From Gammaproteobacteria bacterium (lineage in GTDB: Bacteria; Pseudomonadota; Gammaproteobacteria; Methylococcales; UBA2780), in NCBI GenBank assembly GCA_003646305.1, contig QNFJ01000140.1, forward strand, positions 1-5,917: 5,917 nucleotides of DNA, written 5' to 3'. Of the stretch, positions 1-5,917 are shown in pieces (the first letter of the stretch is position 1; each line of letters starts with the position of its first letter). The position numbers and the translations under genes are program-made. The notes beneath the pieces were generated by a model that was not told the origin of the DNA, ran no database searches, and was given only the letters and a program-made list of their open reading frames with translations.

Positions 1-721
1 ACACTTTGAAACAGCTACCAGAACCATCAAGCTGTGCCACATCCCCTGGTAACAGGCAATCCCAACTTTTCTGGCTAACCCGTTCCGAAACTAATGCATT
101 AAAAATAAAGCTACGTGCTGCGGATAAATAAAATCCTTTTTTCGCTCGATCACGAACTTTTATCTCTCCTCTAAATAGCGCCTCGGCACGATCAATATTA
201 CGCCCTCCGATTCCAAATCTCTGCAAACCAAAATAGTTCGGCACCCCTTGTTGCGCAATCAGCTGAAGCCGTTTTTCCAGCCGCTCTTGGTCCCCTTCTA
301 GTTGACGAATCGTTAACTCAAAACGGTTACCTTTATGAATACCTCGGCGCAGTTTCTTATTGTGTTTAGTCTGCTCAAGAAGTTTAATTGTCTCTGTTTC
401 GATTGATGACCAATCGATTTCGCTTTTCCCCGGAATATGAACACTGAACCACTGAACCGTCTTTGCCTGGCGATCTTTCAGACCGGCGAAACCAACATCT
501 CGCCGTTTAATGCCTGCATGGCGCGCTAAAAGTTTAGCAATCCACTCACTATTTTCACCCGTTTTTTCTATCTTCAGAAAGTGATGTTCTCCCTCGCCTG
601 ATGGCTCAAAACCAAGAATCTCTTCTACAATAAAGTCTTCTGGAATGCTGCGAATCTTCCCTTTGGCTACCGTTTCTCCATACGCACGAACCCATCCCGA
701 TTTTTCAAACAGGCCACTCAT
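1..721 (-). CDS. truD: tRNA pseudouridine(13) synthase TruD, 3' end beyond window
   Basis: TruD isomerises uridine 13 of certain tRNAs (tRNA-Glu in E. coli) to pseudouridine in the cytoplasm. My minus-strand translation gives 240 codons with no stop before the left edge; E. coli TruD is about 349 residues, so roughly the last third is missing. Visible signatures are PEDF (27-30), GLKDRQAKT (80-88) with the expected catalytic Asp83, HKGNRFEL (129-136), VPNYFGLQRFG (160-170) and LSAARSFIFN (199-208). Phe30, Asp83, Asn132 and Phe134 match E. coli Phe27, Asp80, Asn129 and Phe131 at a constant offset of three. The ATG at 721-719 is chosen because it overlaps the ispF stop as ATGA and puts the N-terminus in line with the family. 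I see no good Shine-Dalgarno sequence upstream, so translation probably depends on coupling to ispF. Nothing in the visible part looks broken. Confidence 0.96.
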   Translation of the reverse strand, partial: MSGLFEKSGWVRAYGETVAKGKIRSIPEDFIVEEILGFEPSGEGEHHFLKIEKTGENSEWIAKLLARHAGIKRRDVGFAGLKDRQAKTVQWFSVHIPGKSEIDWSSIETETIKLLEQTKHNKKLRRGIHKGNRFELTIRQLEGDQERLEKRLQLIAQQGVPNYFGLQRFGIGGRNIDRAEALFRGEIKVRDRAKKGFYLSAARSFIFNALVSERVSQKSWDCLLPGDVAQLDGSGSCFKV

Positions 722-1191
722 GCAGGCATTAACAAAACAACCGCGTGAACCGAAATCCCCTCACCTCTACCTTCAAAACCCATTTTTTCGGTTGTCGTCG
801 CCTTCACATTTACGACATCAGTAACACACTTCAAATCATCGGCAATATTCGTCCTCATCTGCTCGATATGAGGCGATAGCCTCGGTGCCTGAGCGATAAT
901 AGTCAGGTCGGCGTTGCCAATTTTATAGCCTTTTTTGGCAATCTTACCAACTACATCACGGAACAACAGGCGGCTATCAATTCCCTTATAAGCGGGATCA
1001 CTGTCTGGAAAATGACGACCGATATCACCTAAAGCCACCGCACCCAAAAGGGCGTCACACAAGGCATGCAAAACCACGTCACCATCTGAATGCGCCGCCA
1101 TCCCTTTGTCATATTCGATCTCTACACCACCCAACACAAGCCGCCCACCTTCTTTAAAACGATGCGCATCAAAACCATGTCCAATTCTCAA
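718..1191 (-). CDS. ispF: 2-C-methyl-D-erythritol 2,4-cyclodiphosphate synthase IspF, TTG start
   Basis: IspF cyclises CDP-methylerythritol 2-phosphate to methylerythritol 2,4-cyclodiphosphate with release of CMP, the fifth step of the MEP isoprenoid pathway. The 157-residue product has the usual family length. It carries the divalent-metal ligands Asp8, His10 (in GHGFDAH) and His42, the SDGDV..HA..DALLGA signature (35-51), and ATTTEKMGF (131-139) followed by GRGEG. The start codon is TTG (1191-1189), overlapping the ispD stop as TTGA. It is preferred because the translation MRIGHGFD aligns from the first residue with E. coli IspF, and a GGAG lies 8 nt upstream. The next in-frame ATG is codon 31 and would remove Asp8 and His10. 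The 3' end overlaps truD by 4 bp. IspD and IspF are sometimes fused in other bacteria; here they are separate but translationally coupled. Confidence 0.97.
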   Translation of the reverse strand: MRIGHGFDAHRFKEGGRLVLGGVEIEYDKGMAAHSDGDVVLHALCDALLGAVALGDIGRHFPDSDPAYKGIDSRLLFRDVVGKIAKKGYKIGNADLTIIAQAPRLSPHIEQMRTNIADDLKCVTDVVNVKATTTEKMGFEGRGEGISVHAVVLLMPA

Positions 1192-1889
1192 ACCTTTTTC
1201 TCCAAATAAAATGCCGCCAGAGCCAGGTCGGCTGGTCGGGTTATTTTGATATTTTCTGGTTCACCTTCGACCAGTTTAGGTTTATAGCCAAGTGACTCGA
1301 TTGCACTCGCCTCGTCTGTCACAGCGATCCCTGCCTCTACCGCTTGTTCCAGTGCCTTTTTTAAGAGCCCAAACCGGAACATTTGTGGCGTGAGCGCACG
1401 CCAGATAGTTTGACGATCAAGGGTTGACTCTACAACACCTTGCTGAACTTTTTTAAGGGTGTCATGTACGGGTAGCGCAAGAATTCCTCCGACTGGATCG
1501 GCTTTCAATCGCTCAATCAGACGACCTATCTCTTTTTTAGTAACGCAGGGCCGTGCCGCATCATGGACTAAAACCCAGTCATTATTATCTGCTTGGCCTG
1601 CCAGATATCGTAGCCCGGAAAGAACCGACTCAAAACGCTCCCGCCCACCTACCGTTGTTTGAACTCGAGCAGAAAAATTCTGCTTAACCGATTCCCAACA
1701 AGTATCATTCTGAGAAATCGCAACAACAATAGTCTCTAATCTTTTCTCGGACAGAAGCCGCAAGAGCGTCTGCTCTATGACCGTTTTTTCGGCTAGTTGG
1801 AGGTACTGTTTTGGCAAAACAGCTCCCATTCGACTACCTATTCCGGCAGCCGGGACGATAGCCCAATAACGAGGTGCGGTTCTGCTCAT
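1188..1889 (-). CDS. ispD: 2-C-methyl-D-erythritol 4-phosphate cytidylyltransferase IspD
   Basis: IspD transfers CMP from CTP to 2-C-methylerythritol 4-phosphate, giving CDP-methylerythritol and pyrophosphate (third step of the MEP pathway). At 233 residues it is a normal stand-alone enzyme. The N-terminal nucleotide-binding loop PAAGIGSRMG...LPKQY (13-29) holds Arg20 and Lys27, which match the catalytic residues of the E. coli enzyme. VHDAARP (108-114) contains the expected metal-binding Asp110. Arg159 (LDRQTIWR) and Lys215 (ENIKITRP) match the E. coli MEP-binding Arg157 and Lys213. The ATG at 1889-1887 shares one base with the ftsB stop (TAATG). Only a weak AGG lies about 10 nt upstream, so reinitiation after ftsB is likely. 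The 3' end overlaps ispF by 4 bp. Its CTP comes from PyrG, encoded at the head of the same gene block. Confidence 0.97.
   Translation of the reverse strand: MSRTAPRYWAIVPAAGIGSRMGAVLPKQYLQLAEKTVIEQTLLRLLSEKRLETIVVAISQNDTCWESVKQNFSARVQTTVGGRERFESVLSGLRYLAGQADNNDWVLVHDAARPCVTKKEIGRLIERLKADPVGGILALPVHDTLKKVQQGVVESTLDRQTIWRALTPQMFRFGLLKKALEQAVEAGIAVTDEASAIESLGYKPKLVEGEPENIKITRPADLALAAFYLEKKV
1200..1203 (-). promoter_or_regulatory. Shine-Dalgarno site supporting the TTG start of ispF
   Basis: The minus strand reads GGAG here, inside the 3' end of ispD, 8 nt before the TTG at 1191-1189. Together with the residue-by-residue match of the IspF N-terminus, it decides in favour of the TTG over the later ATG. 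Confidence 0.65.
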
Positions 1890-2164
1890 TATTCAACAAC
1901 CTGAAAGAAGGTTTCACCTTTTTTAATCATCCCAAGGTCCTGACGTGCACGCTCTTCAATAGCATCCATGCTCTCTTTGAGATTATTAACTTCTGCTTCC
2001 AGGGCAAGATTACGCTCACGAAGTTTTTCTTTTTCCTGCTCCAGTTGCTCCAGCTTTTGCTCCATAACCCATAAAGCTGGAACACCATCATTCGTACGCC
2101 AAAGCTTATATTGAAGCAAGCCAAGCAGTATAAAAAGAGAGAGGATAAGCAGCCTTCCTGCCAT
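1889..2164 (-). CDS. ftsB: Cell division protein FtsB (DivIC/FtsL-like bitopic protein)
   Basis: FtsB forms the FtsQ-FtsB-FtsL complex of the divisome and helps trigger FtsWI-dependent septal peptidoglycan synthesis. The 91-residue protein shows the expected order: a very short cytoplasmic N-terminus, one membrane helix (about residues 5-22, then LQYKLW), and a charged periplasmic coiled coil (about 34-70, rich in Glu, Lys, Gln and Leu). The FtsQ-binding segment EERARQDLGMI..GETFF follows at 70-87. Glu58 aligns with E. coli Glu56, the site of activating mutations, and Glu84 with E. coli Glu82, both at a constant offset of two. It is shorter than E. coli FtsB (103) because the poorly conserved C-terminal tail is nearly absent. 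Only a short GGA about 8 nt upstream resembles a ribosome binding site. The gene lies 15 bp after eno and overlaps ispD by one base, its usual place in gammaproteobacteria. Confidence 0.93.
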   Translation of the reverse strand: MAGRLLILSLFILLGLLQYKLWRTNDGVPALWVMEQKLEQLEQEKEKLRERNLALEAEVNNLKESMDAIEERARQDLGMIKKGETFFQVVE

Positions 2165-2179
2165 TAAAATAGTCCGGAT

Positions 2180-3460
2180 TTAGAGTTTATTAAAAACACC
2201 CCGACCTGCGTAAACAGCTTTCTCACCCAACTCCTCTTCGATGCGAAGCAGGCGGTTATACTTTGAGATACGATCAGAACGGCAAAGTGAGCCGGTCTTT
2301 ATTTGTCCTGCACTCGTTGCAACAGCAAGATCTGCAATCGTCACATCTTCAGTTTCGCCTGAACGATGCGAAACAACCACGGAATAACCGGCATCTTGAG
2401 CCATCTCAATCGCTTCCAACGTTTCACTCAATGTACCAATCTGATTAACCTTAATCAGGATTGAGTTGGCTACTTTTTTCTCAATACCTTCAGCGAGGAT
2501 TTTGGGGTTAGTAACAAAAAGGTCATCGCCAACCAGTTGAATCTTGTCACCAATTTTATCTGTCAGGTAGGCCCAACCATCCCAGTCACTCTCATCCATG
2601 CCATCTTCTATGGAGATAATCGGATATCTCTCTGCCAGATCAACAAGATAGTCTGCAAAACCTTCAGGGCTAAAACTTTTTCCTTCTGACTCCAGGACAT
2701 ACTGCCCATCTTTATAGAATTCTGAACTGGCAACATCAAGAGCCAAGAAGATATCTTCGCCTACTTTATAGCCAGCTAATTCAATTGCCTCAAGAATAAT
2801 ACCAATGGCGGCTTCATTAGACGGCAGGTCAGGCGCAAAGCCTCCTTCATCTCCCACTGCTGTATTCAACCCTTGGTCAGATAAAACTTTTTTCAGTGCA
2901 TGGAAAACTTCTGCACCATATCGTAATGCTTCGCGAAAAGTCGGTGCACCCACAGGTAATATCATAAATTCCTGAATATCCACGCTGTTATCAGCATGCG
3001 CACCGCCGTTGATGATATTCATCATCGGTACCGGCATCACGAATTCCCCACTTTTATTCAAATACCGATAAAGCGGGATACCACCATTTTTAGCTGCCGC
3101 GTAGGCCGCTGCCATTGAAACACCTAGTGCAGCATTAGCGCCTAAACGCCCTTTGTTATCAGTGCCATCAAGCTCGATCAGTTTCTCATCTAGAGCCTTT
3201 TGATTCGCCACATCCATGCCCAATACCGCCTCGCGAATTTCACCTTTGATATTGGCAACAGCTGTTAAAACACCTTTACCAAGATAGCGAGATTTATCAC
3301 CATCTCTAAGTTCTAACGCCTCACGAATCCCTGTTGAGGCACCCGATGGAACCATCGCGCTACCAATAACGCCTGAATCAAGAATAACATCTGCTTCGAT
3401 CGTTGGATTGCCTCTTGAATCCAAAATTTCACGAGCACGAACATCGACTATTGCTGCCAT
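2180..3460 (-). CDS. eno: Enolase (phosphopyruvate hydratase)
   Basis: Enolase interconverts 2-phosphoglycerate and phosphoenolpyruvate in glycolysis and gluconeogenesis; in some proteobacteria it also joins the RNA degradosome. The 426 residues cover the whole family length (E. coli 432). The N-terminal domain holds the SGASTG loop (39-44). The barrel carries the general acid/base pair Glu205 (GDEGGFAP) and Lys337 (LIKVNQIGT), and the Mg ligands Asp242 (LALDVASSE), Glu285 (SIEDGM) and Asp312 (VGDDLFVTN). The signature SHRSGETED at 364-372 is intact. These match E. coli Glu209, Lys342, Asp246, Glu290 and Asp317. The ATG at 3460-3458 has an ACGGAG ribosome binding site 5 nt upstream. It is one of only two genes here that do not overlap their upstream neighbour. 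Its product PEP is a substrate of KdsA, encoded just upstream. No anomalies apart from a short C-terminal tail. Confidence 0.99.
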   Translation of the reverse strand: MAAIVDVRAREILDSRGNPTIEADVILDSGVIGSAMVPSGASTGIREALELRDGDKSRYLGKGVLTAVANIKGEIREAVLGMDVANQKALDEKLIELDGTDNKGRLGANAALGVSMAAAYAAAKNGGIPLYRYLNKSGEFVMPVPMMNIINGGAHADNSVDIQEFMILPVGAPTFREALRYGAEVFHALKKVLSDQGLNTAVGDEGGFAPDLPSNEAAIGIILEAIELAGYKVGEDIFLALDVASSEFYKDGQYVLESEGKSFSPEGFADYLVDLAERYPIISIEDGMDESDWDGWAYLTDKIGDKIQLVGDDLFVTNPKILAEGIEKKVANSILIKVNQIGTLSETLEAIEMAQDAGYSVVVSHRSGETEDVTIADLAVATSAGQIKTGSLCRSDRISKYNRLLRIEEELGEKAVYAGRGVFNKL

Positions 3461-3465
3461 GATAT

Positions 3466-3471
3466 CTCCGT
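3466..3471 (-). promoter_or_regulatory. Shine-Dalgarno site of eno
   Basis: On the minus strand this reads ACGGAG, ending 5 nt before the eno ATG, within the 20-bp kdsA-eno gap. Because eno does not overlap kdsA, it needs its own ribosome binding site, and this one fixes the start. Confidence 0.75.
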
Positions 3472-3480
3472 TAGATAAAA

Positions 3481-4314
3481 TTAAAGTGTCTCTTCTATTA
3501 GGGGTGATGACTTAACAAGGTCATCAATATTTTTAAGAACCGTTAGCAGCTCTTTCATGCGTCCCAATGGCCATGAATTTGGACCATCACTCATCGCTTT
3601 TTCAGGATCTGGGTGAGTCTCCATAAATAGTCCAGAAATTCCTGCTGCAACAGCTGCTCTGGCTAATGCGGGAATAAACTCTCGCTGTCCACCCGATGAG
3701 CTACCTTGTCCACCGGGGAGCTGCACCGAGTGCGTCCCATCATAAACAACCGGGCAACCGGTTTCCCGCATTGCAGCCAGTGACCGCATATCCGAGACAA
3801 GGTTGTTATAACCAAATGAGGCACCACGCTCACAAACCATAATCTGTTGATTACCGGTCGCGCGCGCCTTTTCAACCACATGTACCATATCCCAAGGCGC
3901 CATAAACTGCCCTTTCTTGATATTTACCGGGATACCCTGTCGGGCCACATTTTGAATATAGTTTGTCTGCCGACATAGAAAAGCCGGGGTCTGCATCACA
4001 TCGACCACACTGGCCACTTCGTCCAGCGGTGTGTCTTCATGTACATCGGTCAAAATGGGCACACCAATTTGCTCTTTGACTAACTGAAGAATTCTTAAGC
4101 CCTCTTCAATTCCTGGCCCCCGAAAACTAGCGTGAGAAGAGCGGTTTGCTTTATCAAACGAAGACTTATAGATAAAGGGAACCGACAGTTCATCACATAT
4201 CTCTTTTAATGCGCCCGCCGTGTCCAAGGTCATCTGTTCACTTTCAATAACACACGTTCCCGCAATCAAAAATAGCGGCTTATCTAAACCGGCTTCAAAA
4301 TTGCAAAGCTTCAT
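3481..4314 (-). CDS. kdsA: 3-deoxy-D-manno-octulosonate 8-phosphate synthase KdsA, predicted metal-dependent class
   Basis: KdsA condenses PEP with D-arabinose 5-phosphate to Kdo 8-phosphate, the committed step to the Kdo sugar of the LPS inner core. The 277-residue TIM barrel has the SSFDKANRSS signature (51-60) that separates KdsA from DAHP synthases, plus RGPG (65-68), FLCRQT (112-117), KKGQFMAPWD (133-142) and METHPDPE (231-238). E. coli-type enzymes have Asn (Asn26, in GGMNVLES) where this protein has Cys21 (IAGTCVIES). Cys21, His195 (THSVQ), Glu232 (METHP) and Asp243 (MSDGP) match the four metal ligands of Aquifex aeolicus KdsA (Cys11, His185, Glu222, Asp233) at a constant offset of ten, so I infer a metal-requiring enzyme. 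Its ATG overlaps the pyrG stop (ATGA) and is preceded by a strong GAGGAG 8 nt upstream. The function is secure; the metal class rests on residue matching alone. Confidence 0.97.
   Translation of the reverse strand: MKLCNFEAGLDKPLFLIAGTCVIESEQMTLDTAGALKEICDELSVPFIYKSSFDKANRSSHASFRGPGIEEGLRILQLVKEQIGVPILTDVHEDTPLDEVASVVDVMQTPAFLCRQTNYIQNVARQGIPVNIKKGQFMAPWDMVHVVEKARATGNQQIMVCERGASFGYNNLVSDMRSLAAMRETGCPVVYDGTHSVQLPGGQGSSSGGQREFIPALARAAVAAGISGLFMETHPDPEKAMSDGPNSWPLGRMKELLTVLKNIDDLVKSSPLIEETL
3505..3526. repeat. Perfect 7-bp inverted repeat near the 3' end of kdsA
   Basis: TGATGAC (3505-3511) and GTCATCA (3520-3526) are exact reverse complements separated by 8 bases, about 45-66 bases upstream of the eno start. 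They could form a short hairpin in the mRNA or a dyad operator. The stretch codes for IDDLVKSS of KdsA, and IDDLVK is also seen in E. coli KdsA, so coding constraint may explain it. No U-run follows, so it is not a classical terminator. Confidence 0.3.
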
Positions 4315-5917
4315 GCTGCACTCTCCTCATTCTTCTGACTATGCTCAACCGCCGCCTGAATAAATCCGGTAAATAGTGGGTGCCCATGCCGTGGTGTAGA
4401 GGTAAATTCGGGGTGGAACTGGCAAGCAAGAAACCAGGGATGATCTGGAATCTCAATCACCTCTACAAGGCGTCCATCGATGGATTTACCAGAAACTTTC
4501 AATCCTGCCGCTTCCAGTTTTTCAAGGTACTGATTGTTAAATTCATAGCGATGGCGGTGCCGCTCTGTAATGACATCTTTCCCATACAAATCATGCGTGA
4601 GGCTGCCTGGAATCAGACTTGCTTTCTGGGCACCCAAGCGCATTGTGCCGCCAATATCTGATGTCTCATCACGTTGCTCCACCTGACCCGCTTCATCTTT
4701 CCATTCGGTAATCAAACCAATAACAGGATACGGTGTGTTCTTCAGGAACTCTGTACTATGCGCTCCTTCCATACCTGCTACATCGCGTGCAAACTCAATC
4801 ACAGCAACTTGCATCCCCAAGCAGATTCCCAAGTATGGAATGCCATTCTCTCTGGCATATTTAACCGTTGCAATTTTGCCCTCAACACCTCTTTCACCAA
4901 AACCACCCGGCACTAAAATCGCGTCAACATCATCAAGTCCAGTGATGCCATTTTCTTCCAGCTCACCCGATTCAACATATTTTATATTAACCTTGGTTCG
5001 AGTCTGAATTCCGGCATGGCTCAAGGCCTCAGAAAGAGATTTGTAGGCATCAGAATGCTGAACGTATTTACCAACCATCGCAACAGTTACGCTCTTTTCA
5101 GGTGCTAGTACCGCGTTAGTCACTGCCTCCCATTCTGATAAATCAGCTGGTTTTGCATCCAAATGCAGTTTCCGGGTGACAATTTCATCCAGCCCCTGCT
5201 CATTGAGCAACAAAGGAATCCGGTAAATCGTGTCCGCATCAATTGCCGAAATAACTGCTTTTTCTTCAACATTTGTGAACAGTGCAATTTTACCTCTTTC
5301 TGCCTGAGGAATCGGAAACTCTGCTCTGCAAATCAAAATATCAGGTTGAATACCAATTGTTCTCAACTCTTTGACCGAGTGCTGAGTGGGTTTGGTTTTA
5401 ATCTCACCCGCAGTCCGAATATAGGGGACCAGTGTTAAATGGATAAATAGTGTGTTGGTATCGCCCCGTTCGACACGCATCTGCCTGATTGCCTCGAGAA
5501 AGGGTAAAGACTCGATATCTCCAACCGTTCCGCCTATTTCAACGAGGACAACATCATAGCCTTCAGCACTACGTTCTATGAGCCGTTTTATTTCATCTGT
5601 AATGTGAGGAATGACCTGTACGGTAGCGCCAAGATATTCACCTTTACGCTCTTTGCGTAAAACATTTTCATAGACCTGACCGGTCGTAAAGTTGTTCACT
5701 TTACGCATTTTGCTATTCAAAAAACGCTCGTAATGACCAAGGTCCAGATCCGTTTCAGCACCATCTTCTGTCACAAAAACCTCACCGTGCTGGTAAGGAC
5801 TCATTGTGCCTGGATCGACGTTAATGTACGGATCCAGTTTTGTCATGGTGACACTCAAGCCGCGCGACTCAAGAATAGCGGCAAGAGATGAAGCAGCAAT
5901 CCCTTTACCTAATGAGG
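4311..5917 (-). CDS. pyrG: CTP synthase PyrG (glutamine hydrolysing), 5' end beyond window
   Basis: PyrG makes CTP from UTP using ATP and ammonia released from glutamine, the last step of de novo pyrimidine nucleotide synthesis. Reading continues without a stop to the right edge: 534 residues are visible, beginning SLGKGIAA inside the ATP-binding loop, so about 14 N-terminal residues including the start codon are missing. In E. coli numbering (visible residue plus 14) the amidoligase domain keeps Lys18, Lys40, Asp72 and Glu140 (VEIGGTVGD). The C-terminal class I glutamine amidotransferase domain keeps the triad Cys379 (GICLGMQ), His515 and Glu517 (FHPEF), with GGFGERG nearby. Total length would be about 548, against 545 in E. 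coli. A TTG at 5858-5856 could be mistaken for the start, but it lies inside the conserved RGLSVT segment. The stop overlaps the kdsA start (ATGA). Its CTP serves IspD in the same block and KdsB elsewhere. Confidence 0.98.
   Translation of the reverse strand, partial: SLGKGIAASSLAAILESRGLSVTMTKLDPYINVDPGTMSPYQHGEVFVTEDGAETDLDLGHYERFLNSKMRKVNNFTTGQVYENVLRKERKGEYLGATVQVIPHITDEIKRLIERSAEGYDVVLVEIGGTVGDIESLPFLEAIRQMRVERGDTNTLFIHLTLVPYIRTAGEIKTKPTQHSVKELRTIGIQPDILICRAEFPIPQAERGKIALFTNVEEKAVISAIDADTIYRIPLLLNEQGLDEIVTRKLHLDAKPADLSEWEAVTNAVLAPEKSVTVAMVGKYVQHSDAYKSLSEALSHAGIQTRTKVNIKYVESGELEENGITGLDDVDAILVPGGFGERGVEGKIATVKYARENGIPYLGICLGMQVAVIEFARDVAGMEGAHSTEFLKNTPYPVIGLITEWKDEAGQVEQRDETSDIGGTMRLGAQKASLIPGSLTHDLYGKDVITERHRHRYEFNNQYLEKLEAAGLKVSGKSIDGRLVEVIEIPDHPWFLACQFHPEFTSTPRHGHPLFTGFIQAAVEHSQKNEESAA
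4323..4328 (-). promoter_or_regulatory. Shine-Dalgarno site of kdsA
   Basis: On the minus strand this reads GAGGAG, 8 nt before the kdsA ATG and inside the last codons of pyrG. It is the strongest ribosome binding site in the window and supports the ATG that overlaps the pyrG stop as the true kdsA start. Confidence 0.8.

Larger units (their letters stand above)
1..5917 (-). other. Probable single operon pyrG-kdsA-eno-ftsB-ispD-ispF-truD
   Basis: All seven genes run in one direction. Junctions in transcription order are: pyrG/kdsA 4-bp overlap (ATGA), kdsA/eno 20-bp gap, eno/ftsB 15-bp gap, ftsB/ispD 1-bp overlap (TAATG), ispD/ispF 4-bp overlap (TTGA), ispF/truD 4-bp overlap (ATGA). No gap has room for a terminator, and I found no convincing -35/-10 pair in the 120 bases before eno, the likeliest place for an internal promoter. 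The operon start lies beyond the right edge and its end beyond the left edge. Promoters inside coding sequence cannot be ruled out by eye. Confidence 0.8.

Noticed and set aside
1..721. Left end as non-coding or a degraded gene, since no complete open frame covers it
   Set aside because: Translation gives 240 uninterrupted TruD codons; there is no stop only because the gene runs off the edge.
936..944. A-run in ispF (minus strand GCCAAAAAAGGC) as a possible slippage site
   Set aside because: The frame is intact through it, the AKKGY codons match the family, and neither alternative frame leads to a meaningful product.
1459..1662. Plus-strand open frame opposite ispD, and similar plus-strand frames opposite ftsB, eno and pyrG
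   Set aside because: They lie antisense to well-conserved genes, have low-complexity or arbitrary sequences with no recognisable motif, and are best explained as shadows.
2272..2284. Enolase segment GSLCRSDR with Cys where E. coli has Ser
   Set aside because: A mild substitution at a position I expect to vary; the adjoining Arg-Ser-Asp-Arg and all catalytic residues are intact.
3011..3026. GATGAT/ATCATC inverted repeat with a 4-base loop, next to a CGGTACCG palindrome, inside eno
   Set aside because: The segment encodes the invariant enolase stretch VPMMNIINGG; repeated Met/Ile/Asn codons create the symmetry.
3481..3600. Possible internal promoter before eno (TTGATG or TTGTTA as a -35 box)
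   Set aside because: No -10-like hexamer lies at 16-18 bp from either candidate; the match is too weak to annotate.
3663..3881. Minus-strand open frame of 72 codons inside kdsA in another frame
   Set aside because: It is fully nested in kdsA, has no domain signature, and kdsA itself is intact and conserved across the region.
5856..5858. TTG as the start codon of a 515-residue PyrG
   Set aside because: Nineteen further in-frame codons up to the window edge encode SLGKGIAA...SRG, the conserved CTP synthase N-terminus. The gene is simply cut by the edge.

Overview
The window is a tightly packed, single-direction block of seven housekeeping genes, all on the minus strand. In transcription order they are pyrG (5' end cut off by the right edge), kdsA, eno, ftsB, ispD, ispF and truD (3' end cut off by the left edge). 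Almost every base is coding. The only gaps are 20 bp between kdsA and eno and 15 bp between eno and ftsB. The other four junctions are stop/start overlaps of 1 or 4 bp, so the block reads as one operon or the middle of one. I see no RNA genes, insertion sequences, CRISPR arrays, attachment sites, convincing internal promoters or terminators.

The gene order, the presence of Kdo (LPS) synthesis and the family-level similarities point to a Gram-negative bacterium, most likely a gammaproteobacterium. As I recall, Pseudomonas and its relatives have pyrG-kdsA-eno-ftsB-ispD...ispF-truD, usually followed by surE-pcm-nlpD-rpoS. Base composition looks moderate to slightly AT-rich by eye. I cannot name the genus.

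Region by region (right to left, the direction of transcription): 5917-4311 is CTP synthase; 4314-3481 is Kdo-8-phosphate synthase; 3460-2180 is enolase; 2164-1889 is the divisome protein FtsB; 1889-1188 is IspD and 1191-718 is IspF of the MEP isoprenoid pathway; 721-1 is the first 240 codons of the tRNA pseudouridine synthase TruD. ispE, which acts between IspD and IspF, is not in the window.

The products are linked by metabolites. Enolase makes the PEP that KdsA condenses with arabinose-5-phosphate. PyrG makes the CTP used by IspD and by KdsB (not in the window) to activate Kdo. IspD and IspF feed isoprenoid synthesis, including the undecaprenyl carrier for the cell wall, and FtsB helps switch on septal wall synthesis. 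TruD is the one RNA-modification outlier.

I found no evidence of an undescribed system. The observation most worth checking is that KdsA carries the full metal-ligand set of the metal-dependent class (Cys21, His195, Glu232, Asp243), although it sits at a locus where the enterobacterial and pseudomonad enzymes are of the metal-free Asn type. A second point is that ispF appears to start on a TTG codon overlapping the ispD stop, which an ATG-only gene caller would misplace.
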